From Sphingopyxis sp. H073 (GTDB lineage Bacteria; Pseudomonadota; Alphaproteobacteria; Sphingomonadales; Sphingomonadaceae): 64,000 nucleotides of DNA. Every line of letters starts with the position of its first letter. Position 1 is the stretch's first letter. Below are positions 1-6,769 of the stretch, in pieces. Made by a program: the position numbers and the translations under genes. The notes below the pieces were generated by a model. It worked only from the letters and a program-made list of their open reading frames with translations, had not been told where the DNA came from and ran no database searches. The stretch lies in NCBI RefSeq assembly GCF_001468395.1, contig NZ_LNSG01000003.1, forward strand, positions 248,001-312,000, written 5' to 3'.

Positions 1-275
1 TCTTCGACGTCTTCCGACCCGCGGTGCTCGTCACGGTGACCGATCTGGACAAGCCAGCGTCATTGAGCGTGGAAAAGCTGACGGCGATATTCGACTTCAC
101 TGTTCGCGAGGCAGAGGTCGCCGCTTTAATCGGCACCGGGCAATCGACCGGTCGGGCTGCCAAGGCGCTCGGTATCACCGAACATACCATTCGACATCAT
201 CTGAAGGCGATTTTCGGGAAGCTGGAAATTTCTCGGCAGGCCGAGCTTATATCCATCGTCATGAAGCTCGGTTAG
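1..275 (+). CDS. LuxR-family transcriptional regulator, C-terminal fragment
   Basis: The reading frame is open from base 3 of the window to the stop at 273-275, so the gene starts upstream and only about 90 C-terminal residues are visible. These form a LuxR/FixJ-type helix-turn-helix: a segment with FTVREAEVAALIGTG, then GRAAKALGITEHTIRHHL, then KAIFGKLEISRQAEL. The first helix pair and the recognition helix are in the usual order. The protein would bind DNA as a response regulator or stand-alone LuxR activator; the sensing domain lies outside the window, so the signal is unknown. The stop is followed by about 140 bp of non-coding sequence before the first PEP-CTERM gene. Family call is firm, function is not. 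Confidence 0.85.
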   Translation, partial: FDVFRPAVLVTVTDLDKPASLSVEKLTAIFDFTVREAEVAALIGTGQSTGRAAKALGITEHTIRHHLKAIFGKLEISRQAELISIVMKLG

Positions 276-415
276 CCCAAGCGCCGCACGCCTTTGTGCC
301 AGTTCGGCGCATCTCCCATCGGTTGGCACTTCATGTCCCCTGTTTGAGGGAGGACGTGATAAATGAGCGTCGGCTAAGCTTCCGCCATCTAACCTGCTAA
401 AAAATGGGGGTTCAC

Positions 416-1024
416 ATGGAGACGGGAGCGCGCATCGCATTGTTTGCGGCTGCTTGCTGGTTTTCAACGACTGCAAACGCCGCATACTTTATCCAGGCGA
501 GCGAAATTGGCGGCAATGTCGTGTTTACGGGTAGTGGAAGCCTGAATCTTACCGCGCTGACTCCGTCAAGTCTCATCGCGCCAAACACGTCATTCGTCTA
601 CGCTTCTGGTAGTAGCATAATACTTGGCAACCTCGAGGCTACTCAGTTGTTTTCCGGGATCCTGCCGCCTGGCAATTTTGGGAGCGGGAATTTCGCCGGT
701 ACTACCACTACAACTGGCGCTCAAATTGGCGTTCTAGGCACCAATCTTCGCGCTCCCCTAGGCTATATTTCGGGCGCGTCTTTAGGCACTTCTACCGCCA
801 CGTTCGAAAGTTCGACCCTTAGCTCGCTTGGATTGGCTGCTGGCAATTACGTGTGGAGCTGGGGCCAAGGAGCGTCATCCGACACGCTTACGTTGCAGAT
901 CGGAGACGTTTCGGCTGTGCCAGAACCCGAAGCTTGGGGGATGATGCTGCTCGGCTTCGGACTCATCGGGGGCGCCCTGCGTGCTCAGCGTCGGCAGACC
1001 ACGATCCGAGTATATTACGCTTAG
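416..1024 (+). CDS. PEPxxWA-CTERM sorting-domain secreted protein
   Basis: A protein of about 202 residues with an N-terminal signal peptide (hydrophobic ALFAAACWF, cleavage near TANA-AYF). It ends in a PEP-CTERM tripartite signal: VPEPEAWG, a hydrophobic helix (MMLLGFGLIGGAL), then a basic tail (RAQRR). In this family the tail is recognised by an exosortase, and the protein goes to the envelope or extracellular matrix. The body is rich in Gly, Ser, Thr and Leu, with a GGNVVFTGSGSLNLTAL stretch common in these proteins. I chose ATG 416 because a G-rich ribosome site (GGGGG) lies 6 bases upstream; ATG 404 in frame is an alternative. A second PEP-CTERM gene follows 23 bp later. No exosortase gene is in the window. 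Confidence 0.8.
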   Translation: METGARIALFAAACWFSTTANAAYFIQASEIGGNVVFTGSGSLNLTALTPSSLIAPNTSFVYASGSSIILGNLEATQLFSGILPPGNFGSGNFAGTTTTTGAQIGVLGTNLRAPLGYISGASLGTSTATFESSTLSSLGLAAGNYVWSWGQGASSDTLTLQIGDVSAVPEPEAWGMMLLGFGLIGGALRAQRRQTTIRVYYA

Positions 1025-1047
1025 CAGATTTGAAGGAGGTTCGTCTC

Positions 1048-2022
1048 ATGACGGTGCGTTCGTTCCTAACTATCGTGTTAGCCAGCTCTTCCCTTTTGCT
1101 CTCACCCGCAGATGGGGCACGTGCCGCCGAAGTCATTGGCGGCTTCGCTATCACCGGGACACAGGACGCGTATGACGCGAGTTATACGTCCGGAAACGAT
1201 ACGGTCTCTGCTCAAGCCGGATCTCCGGGATTTGAGATGTCGGCTCGTTCGCAAACGTCCGCCTGGCAAAACAAGATTGAGATACTTTCTGACCTTTCAA
1301 TGCCACCCGGCGGGGCTGGGACCTATGCCTACGCTGCTGCGCAATCATTCTACGCAGTCAATCAGGTGCTGACGGGACCGGGTAGCACCGCGCAAGCGAG
1401 CTATCAGTTTAGCGTCGGTGGAAGTTTTGTGCCTGGTCCGGAAGAGTATTTTCCGGACACCGTAACACCCCAAAATTTGGCGATATTTCTCGTCGCCTAT
1501 TATGGCAAATCGCTGTCGACCGAATTACGGCCTGACGGCGTGTTTGTGGTCAAAACGACGAATGGGCAAACGACGCTGAACCTGCTTCCCGATCATCCGG
1601 CATATATCGACGAAAACCTGCCTTTCATAATTCCTGGCAGTTTTGCCTCTGCATGCGCTGGACTTTCATGCAGGTCGCCCATCGATTTCAATAATTACCT
1701 GATGAACATCAACGTCGACATCGAAACTGGTCGGGATTTCAGCGTGATCGCTTATGTTTCGTCATTCACCAACGGTCGGACGGATTTCTTTAACACAGTC
1801 AAGCTCAATTCGATCACCATCGATCCAGCATACACGCTCACCGCCGACGACGGAGGCGCGCTGGTCCGCGGTGCCGGCGGAGAATATACTTTGGCTGCCG
1901 CCGTCCCTGAGCCAGCCACGTGGGCGACCATGCTCCTCGGGCTCAGCGTGATCGGCGGCGCGATGCGCTATCGCAGGCGGCCCAAGGACGTTGTTGGCTA
2001 CGCCTGCCCCCGCGAGGTATGA
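1048..2022 (+). CDS. PEPxxWA-CTERM sorting-domain secreted protein
   Basis: About 324 residues. The ATG at 1048 is set by a near-perfect ribosome site AAGGAGG at 1033-1039 and by the signal peptide that follows directly (FLTIVLASSSLLLSPADGARA). The frame is open well upstream of this start, but that part overlaps the preceding gene. The C-terminus has VPEPATWATMLLGLSVIGG followed by an arginine-rich tail (RYRRRP), a PEPxxWA-CTERM signal recognised by an exosortase. The middle has no domain I recognise. It is probably co-transcribed with the PEP-CTERM gene 23 bp upstream, and a hairpin with a T-run follows at 2065-2102. The two proteins may be joint envelope or matrix components; that is inference. 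Confidence 0.82.
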   Translation: MTVRSFLTIVLASSSLLLSPADGARAAEVIGGFAITGTQDAYDASYTSGNDTVSAQAGSPGFEMSARSQTSAWQNKIEILSDLSMPPGGAGTYAYAAAQSFYAVNQVLTGPGSTAQASYQFSVGGSFVPGPEEYFPDTVTPQNLAIFLVAYYGKSLSTELRPDGVFVVKTTNGQTTLNLLPDHPAYIDENLPFIIPGSFASACAGLSCRSPIDFNNYLMNINVDIETGRDFSVIAYVSSFTNGRTDFFNTVKLNSITIDPAYTLTADDGGALVRGAGGEYTLAAAVPEPATWATMLLGLSVIGGAMRYRRRPKDVVGYACPREV

Positions 2023-2064
2023 GGCAACATCTGCGCCGCCTATGCGTTTGAATTTTAACCTCGT

Positions 2065-2102
2065 CTCGCGGGAGCGACTCCGCGAGGCGGGGCCCGCTTT
2101 TT
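2065..2102 (+). terminator. Candidate rho-independent terminator after the PEP-CTERM genes
   Basis: The inverted repeat CTCGCGGGAG/CTCCGCGAG (2065-2086, one bulged base) is followed by GC-rich sequence and a run of five T at 2098-2102. It lies 43 bp after the stop of the second PEP-CTERM gene. The T-run is short and not directly next to the first stem, so this is moderate evidence. Confidence 0.5.
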
Positions 2103-2106
2103 CACA

Positions 2107-2137
2107 AACTGCCCCCGCCAACGCGACGGGGGCAGTT
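2107..2137. repeat. Perfect 11-bp inverted repeat (hairpin)
   Basis: AACTGCCCCCG (2107-2117) and CGGGGGCAGTT (2127-2137) are perfect complements around a 9-base loop. No T-run follows on either strand. It could be a second, rho-assisted transcription stop or an mRNA end stabiliser. Confidence 0.6.
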
Positions 2138-2578
2138 GGGAAGGTTGAGGCACAATGGCATGGTCGCATGATCCATTGCGCCGAGACACTTTACCGGACG
2201 CCGCTTCCGAGACATTGATCAACGTCAAATTGGAGGCGAAAGTTCCTCCGGCTGCGGTAATCGTTAGATAAGCTGCGGCCCCTCAACGAACGCGCGGCGC
2301 GAATGGGCAATGTCGACCTGCGGTCGCGCGCCAGCACGCTTAGCGCATCCGCCTCGGACATTCGAGCGTGGCTTTTCGAGGCTGAGTCCCGTGTCGTTTG
2401 CCATCTATGACAGCCACAAATTGAGCGGCGAGGTATGCACGGCCGCAGGCGTCATGCTATGTTTGAGTGAGGTGGCGATCTTCTAGCTGGGTCGCGACAA
2501 GTCAACCTGAAACTACGGGAAAGACCCGAAAGGGGCAGCGAGTTGATTCCCGCTCCCCCCCGATGATCGCGGAATCCC
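2138..2578. other. Intergenic stretch, no gene seen
   Basis: About 440 bp between the PEP-CTERM genes and the leftward secreted-protein gene. I see no credible coding frame with a ribosome site, no tRNA-like fold and no repeat. Confidence 0.5.
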
Positions 2579-3217
2579 TTATCCGCCGCTAGGCGCGCTT
2601 GTTGCCGGCGCTGCGACTGGGACGGTCATTGGTGGCGCTGCGACGGGAACGTCCAGCGGTGCGGGGCTAACGTTTGCGAACGACAACTCGACATCCTCGT
2701 CGATGAAGCCGCCGACCGTACCTCCCTTGGGCAAGACTGCGCTCGTTCCGGTCATGAAGAAGCCCGCTATGGGAACAAGCACGACCGCGCCCACGACACC
2801 TGCGGTGCCGGTGACCCCCTTATCGTCGAACGTGCCGGTGAGCCTGATCTGGCGACCGTTGATGCGCAGATAGAGCACGCGCGCATCGAGCTTGCCCGAC
2901 TTGCCCCACATGCCCTTGTTGCGGACATTGGTGATCTCGCCCCAAGCGGGCGTTCCCGATGGAATGACGGTGATGTTGTTGACGACAACCGGCTCTGCGA
3001 CTTCCAACATGAAGCGCTGGCCCACGCGAGCGGCCTTCTTCTTGGTCGTGATCTCCTCCATCAAGCGGAGGACAACCGGGGTTCCTGCCCGAAGGACGGC
3101 ATTGGTTTTCGGCATCTCGGCAATAACAGCGGACGGCGCAGCTCCCACATCCTGAGCATAGGCGACTGGCGCGCAGGCAAGAGCCACCGCAGACGCGGCA
3201 AGCATATAGATATTCAT
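2579..3217 (-). CDS. Secreted protein of unknown function
   Basis: About 212 residues starting at ATG 3217, with a G-rich ribosome site (GGGGGAG) just upstream and a signal peptide (LAASAVALACAPVAYAQ). The body has AGTPVVLRLMEEITTKKK, then a beta-rich region with VIPSGTPAWGEITNVRNKG and RINGRQIRLTGTFDDKG, then a glycine/valine-rich hydrophobic segment (GTAGVVGAVVLVPIAGFFMTG). The tail is rich in Pro, Ala and Val. It resembles a periplasmic protein type that I recall as a conserved hypothetical in sphingomonads, but I cannot name a domain. The hydrophobic segment could be a membrane-interacting glycine zipper. It precedes nothing obvious and is separated from the porin-like gene by about 190 bp. 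Confidence 0.65.
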   Translation of the reverse strand: MNIYMLAASAVALACAPVAYAQDVGAAPSAVIAEMPKTNAVLRAGTPVVLRLMEEITTKKKAARVGQRFMLEVAEPVVVNNITVIPSGTPAWGEITNVRNKGMWGKSGKLDARVLYLRINGRQIRLTGTFDDKGVTGTAGVVGAVVLVPIAGFFMTGTSAVLPKGGTVGGFIDEDVELSFANVSPAPLDVPVAAPPMTVPVAAPATSAPSGG

Positions 3218-3408
3218 GATAGACCCACTCCCCCAAATAGAACCGCACCTATAATTGGATGTGCGGCTGATCGACAATATTGAGCAGCCCAATATTGCCA
3301 TAATGGATCAGATATTTGCGTCGCTCTACGAAAAGAAAATCCGTCTTGCCCAAAAAAAGGGGACAGAGACACCCCCGCCCGCAAAGATCGCAGTTGCTGG
3401 CGATTGAA

Positions 3409-4017
3409 TCAGAAGCGGTAGCCGCCCGAGAGGACGACCTGGTTCCGCTTGGTGCTGATGCCCGTATTGAAACCGTCGTACTTGTAGTCGCCATAGTCCG
3501 AGTAGCGATATTCAAGGCGGCCGAAGATCGGACCCGAAACATACTCGGCGCCAGCGCCAATGCGGAAGCCTCCGAGATTGTCACCGGCAGAGAAGGTATC
3601 CACGCCGTCGTTGTAGCGGAGCTTCACGCGAGCATTGGTGTAGCCACCCTTAGCGTAAAGCAGCACATTCTCGCTGACCGGCACGCCCAGGCGAGCGCCG
3701 ACATAGAGATCGCGACCCGCAGCAAGCGATGCTTCGTCGCCGACAACATCGATATCGGTCACTGTTTCCTTGGTGGTCGAATCGGAAAACTCGCCTTCGA
3801 GACCGAGAATGACGCCGCCGAGGTCAAAGTCGTAGCCCGCGGTGACGCCGTAGTTGAGGCCCCCTTTCGAGCCATCTTCGCCCGCGAAACCTATTGTGAC
3901 GCTATCGTACCCAACAACAGCGCCCAGCTTAAATCCATCAAGCCTTTCGCTATCCTGAGCATGGGCAGGAACCGCGATGAATGACGCCGCCAAAACCAGA
4001 CCAAGAAAATTTTTCAC
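3409..4017 (-). CDS. Outer-membrane beta-barrel protein (OmpA-like/porin family)
   Basis: About 202 residues. It begins with GTG 4017, supported by GGAG 8 bases upstream (GGAGAAATAATA) and a signal peptide ending in AHA-QD. The mature part alternates polar and hydrophobic residues in short strands (GFKLGAVVGYDSV, LNYGVTAGYDFDL, ILGLEGEFSD, LYVGARLGVPV, VLLYAKGGYTNARV, GFRIGAGAEYV, IFGRLEYRYSDYG). It ends in SGGYRF, the aromatic-terminated last strand typical of BAM-assembled barrels. This fits the eight-stranded OMP_b-brl family found in alphaproteobacteria. The specific role is unknown. The gene is probably monocistronic, with a long non-coding region upstream. Confidence 0.85.
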   Translation of the reverse strand: MKNFLGLVLAASFIAVPAHAQDSERLDGFKLGAVVGYDSVTIGFAGEDGSKGGLNYGVTAGYDFDLGGVILGLEGEFSDSTTKETVTDIDVVGDEASLAAGRDLYVGARLGVPVSENVLLYAKGGYTNARVKLRYNDGVDTFSAGDNLGGFRIGAGAEYVSGPIFGRLEYRYSDYGDYKYDGFNTGISTKRNQVVLSGGYRF

Positions 4018-5060
4018 TATTATTTCTCCATTGTCGCTCTTTTGAGACGAAGCGCGTAAAGACTTTATCTTTCAGATAAGTCAACCGCGATCAGGAGAAT
4101 TACTGAAAATTCACTCAAGTGTTGCAAACGGGCAACGAAACGGTGAATGTTTCCCGGCGCTTAGCAGCGAGCGTAGTCGGATGCAAAAATCAGAGCGACA
4201 AGAATTGAAACCAGAATGAAATTACCCCGGGCGGCCACGGAGCGACCGGCCCAGCCGGTCAATCGTAAGATTCCCCATTTTCTTGCCAAATGGCGATGCC
4301 TCGCGGGCCACACCTGCAAGTCGTCCTTTCATTACAATCGCATAGCGAACCCCTGAAGCATCAGTGGAGGCGACACTGCGGCTCTGCAAAGCTGCCATTC
4401 AGCCCCGCACGCCCAAGAAGACTGTGCGCCAAAAATTCTGTCGACTGGAAATCACCCGCTGGATCTGGCCGGTTGCGGTCAGGCGGCTATCGGGTATCAG
4501 TCCGGGGATAGCCGACGATGGCCTCACCTGGATAACCGCACCCACTCGGCGAAGTAACGGTATTGCACTTTTGAAGGAAAATCCGAGCGAACGAAGCCGC
4601 CGAGATTCCGAGTCGGCGAAGATCACTAAAGGAACTATCCGACGCAGCGCCGTTACCACGCACCGATAAACTGGTCGAAACGATATCAGTTGGCGCAATT
4701 GATCCGGCACCCGTTCAAACATAGTCAGCCTAACCTCAGCATTTACCGCGATTCTTTGCCGCGAGCTGGGCCTGTCACAAATAGAATGCTGAATTTAAAT
4801 CAGAAAACCAGACATTTGCGCGATTCCGACCCGCGCGACGAGTCAAGATTTTTATTTCAGTATTTTTACACGCGCCACTCTTGATCGATTCGCGATTTAT
4901 GTGGTGACAGTAACGCATGTCCGGCGCCGTTATCCCTGGCAGGTCAGCGGCACCGGACATGCTTTGATTGAAACGCACCGTCAGGCAGCGTTCCGTCGCC
5001 GGGTTTGCGACCCGTCGCGCGCAGCGTCAAGCCCTGCCGGTCCATTAGGAATGGACTATT
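4018..5060. other. Gene-poor kilobase
   Basis: No frame in this stretch combines a plausible ribosome site with family-like sequence. It holds a short inverted repeat GACCGGC-CCA-GCCGGTC at 4244-4260 with no T-run, and an AT-richer patch near 4780-4900. It may contain the promoters of the flanking genes, or be the remains of an older insertion at the left side of the accessory region. Confidence 0.45.
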
Positions 5061-5327
5061 ATGAGCGATTACCAGATTACCGCCATCCGGCCGGACGGCA
5101 ACGATACCGATCGGAGGATCGATGCAGTGCAGATCAACGGCACCCTCTTCCCCATCGACAGAGTGATTGGCTGGATCCAGTCTGGCGAGCACAGGTTCTG
5201 GGTACTTGCCCAAGCGCGCAGCGTATGGGTCATGGTTGGGCGGCATACGCAATCGGGCCGCTATTATCTTACAACGGAGGGCGATGGCTTCCCGCCGAAC
5301 AATTTGCTCAACCTGCCGCGCGTCTGA
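5061..5327 (+). CDS. DUF3892-family small protein
   Basis: An 88-residue protein starting MSDYQITAIRPDG, then RRIDAVQINGTLFPIDRVI, IQSGEHRFWVL and GRHTQSGRYYLTTEGDG. The opening, the ID-A-Q block and the I-x-x-GE block match the DUF3892 layout as I know it. The family is small, of unknown function and often found in accessory or plasmid-like regions. An AGGA-like ribosome site is present a few bases upstream. The start is well supported because the conserved part begins at residue 4. It stands alone between the gene-poor kilobase and the insertion sequence. Confidence 0.7.
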   Translation: MSDYQITAIRPDGNDTDRRIDAVQINGTLFPIDRVIGWIQSGEHRFWVLAQARSVWVMVGRHTQSGRYYLTTEGDGFPPNNLLNLPRV

Positions 5328-5508
5328 ACCGACGCCCCTCATCGTTCCCACTGACGATGGGGGGCACTGCACTCGCGCTTTCAAATCTCGTAGTGAGGAA
5401 CAAAGACCTCAATCTGATTGCGATGCTAGAAAGTGAAGCGACGAGCTACTTAGACACCCCCAGCCCTGCCATAGCGAAGTGGCTCGACCCTCGTAAGCCT
5501 GAGCCAAG

Positions 5509-5543
5509 TGGCCTGCTGCCGGTTTGGTGGACACCGAGATAGG
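5509..5543. repeat. IS3-family left terminal inverted repeat
   Basis: 35-bp end starting with TG, matching the right end in 34 of 35 positions, preceded by the AAG duplication. Confidence 0.93.
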
Positions 5544-5569
5544 GTGTTTCCACCTATCGGAGGTCCACA

Positions 5570-5860
5570 ATGCAAAGAAGGAAGTTCAGCCGCGAGTTCA
5601 AGCTTGAGGCGGTGAGGATGATCCGCGAACGCGGGGTGACGATCGCCCAGGCATCGCGCGATCTGGATGTGCATGCGAACGTGCTGCGTAAATGGGTTCG
5701 GGAGCTTGCCGCCGATCCGGGTCATGCCTTTCCCGGTCACGGTCAGATGAAGCCGGAGCAGATGGAGATCGATCGCCTGCGGCGCGAGCTGGCCAAGCTG
5801 AAGGCGGAGCGCGACATCCTAAAAAAAGCCGCCGCCTACTTCGCGAGGGACTCGATATGA
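5570..5860 (+). CDS. IS3-family transposase OrfA (helix-turn-helix)
   Basis: A 96-residue protein with the Tnp_1 helix-turn-helix: RKFSREFKLEAVRMIRERG, then VTIAQASRDLDVHANVLRKW. It continues into a leucine-zipper-like coiled coil (EQMEIDRLRRELAKLKAERDI). It binds the terminal repeats and dimerises. The start ATG at 5570 has a GGAGG-type site just upstream (TCGGAGGTCC). Near its end the codons read CTA AAA AAA GCC; the A7G run at 5821-5828 lets ribosomes slip by -1 into orfB to make the active OrfAB transposase. The stop overlaps the orfB ATG (ATGA). Confidence 0.93.
   Translation: MQRRKFSREFKLEAVRMIRERGVTIAQASRDLDVHANVLRKWVRELAADPGHAFPGHGQMKPEQMEIDRLRRELAKLKAERDILKKAAAYFARDSI
5821..5828 (+). 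other. Programmed -1 frameshift site (A7G)
   Basis: Seven A followed by G, in phase A-AAA-AAA-G relative to orfA. A -1 slip moves translation into the orfB frame, which is open from well upstream, so an OrfAB fusion is produced without passing a stop. Confidence 0.8.
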
Positions 5861-6717
5861 AGTTCCAGTTCATCGCGAAGCACCGAGGGATCTGGCCGGT
5901 GGCATGGATGTGCGGGGCGCTCGGTGTCTCGCGAAGCGGCTTCCATGCCTGGCTGATCCGCCCGCCGTCGCAGCGTGCCCGCGACGACGAGGTGATCGGT
6001 GCGAAGGTCCGCGCCAGCCATGTAGGAAGCTATCGCACCTATGGTGCGCGCCGTGTCTGGCACGACCTGCTGGCCGACGGGATATCCTGCGGCCTGCACC
6101 GGATCGAACGGCTCATGCGGGCACAGGGTCTGCGAGCCAGGCCGCGGCGACGCGGGCTTCCCAAGGATCATGGCGATCGCTCGGTCATCGCCGGCAACGT
6201 GCTCGATCGCCAGTTCACGGCCGACAGGCCGAACCAGAAGTGGGTGGCCGACTTCACCTATATCTGGACAGCCGAGGGATGGCTCTATGTCGCCGCGGTG
6301 ATCGACCTGTTCTCGCGCCGGGTGGTCGGATGGTCGATGAGCGTCAACATGACGGCACAGCTCGTCACCGACGCGCTGATCATGGCGATCTGGCGGCGCG
6401 GCAAGCCCGACGCGCTGCTGCATCACTCGGATCAGGGAAGCCAATATACCAGCGAGCAGTTCCAGCGGCTCATGGCCGATAATGGGGTCACCTGCTCGAT
6501 GAGCCGGTCCGGCAATGTATGGGATAATGCCGCCATGGAGAGCTTCTTCTCCTCGCTCAAGACCGAGCGGATCGGGAAGAAGGTCTACCGCACGAGGGCG
6601 CAGGCGAAGGCCGACGTGTTCGATTATATCGAATGCTTCTACAACCCGACCCGGCGTCACTCGACCCTGGGTTACCTCAGTCCTATCGACTTCGAACGTG
6701 AAGCTGGGGTAGCCTGA
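5857..6717 (+). CDS. IS3-family transposase OrfB (DDE integrase core)
   Basis: About 286 residues from ATG 5857. The N-terminal HTH_21-like part is followed by the rve integrase core. The catalytic acidic residues are visible: Asp in WVADFTYIWT, Asp in LLHHSDQGSQYTS and Glu in DNAAMESFFSSLKTE, the standard DDE triad with IS3-type spacing. The C-terminus YNPTRRHSTLGYLSPIDFE is typical. The product cuts and joins the IS ends through a circular intermediate when fused to OrfA. No premature stop or frameshift is seen, so the copy should be active. Confidence 0.94.
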   Translation: MKFQFIAKHRGIWPVAWMCGALGVSRSGFHAWLIRPPSQRARDDEVIGAKVRASHVGSYRTYGARRVWHDLLADGISCGLHRIERLMRAQGLRARPRRRGLPKDHGDRSVIAGNVLDRQFTADRPNQKWVADFTYIWTAEGWLYVAAVIDLFSRRVVGWSMSVNMTAQLVTDALIMAIWRRGKPDALLHHSDQGSQYTSEQFQRLMADNGVTCSMSRSGNVWDNAAMESFFSSLKTERIGKKVYRTRAQAKADVFDYIECFYNPTRRHSTLGYLSPIDFEREAGVA

Positions 6718-6722
6718 ATGAA

Positions 6723-6757
6723 CCTATCTCGGTGTCCATCAAACCGGCAGCAGGCCA
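6723..6757. repeat. IS3-family right terminal inverted repeat
   Basis: 35-bp end with a single mismatch to the left end, followed by the AAG target duplication at 6758-6760. Confidence 0.93.
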
Positions 6758-6769
6758 AAGCGGTAGCAA

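Larger units (their letters stand above)
5509..6757. mobile_element. Complete IS3-family insertion sequence (1249 bp)
   Basis: The left end 5509-5543 and the right end 6723-6757 are 35-bp inverted repeats that differ at one position. Both begin TGGCCTGCTGCCGGTTTG when read inward, with one substitution (GGTGG against GATGG) just after. The flanking bases are AAG at 5506-5508 and AAG at 6758-6760, a 3-bp target duplication as expected for IS3 transposition. Inside are orfA and orfB with a slippery A-run between them. Everything needed for mobility looks intact. It inserted 12 bp downstream of the subtilase stop codon and did not break a recognisable gene. Confidence 0.95.

Noticed and set aside
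2138..2578. Small RNA or riboswitch before the secreted-protein genes
   Set aside because: No conserved aptamer sequence or strong fold apart from the hairpin at 2107-2137.
4901..5542. A 213-codon rightward frame over the DUF3892 gene
   Set aside because: The DUF3892 frame has family sequence and a proper start; the longer frame is a by-product that runs into the IS end.
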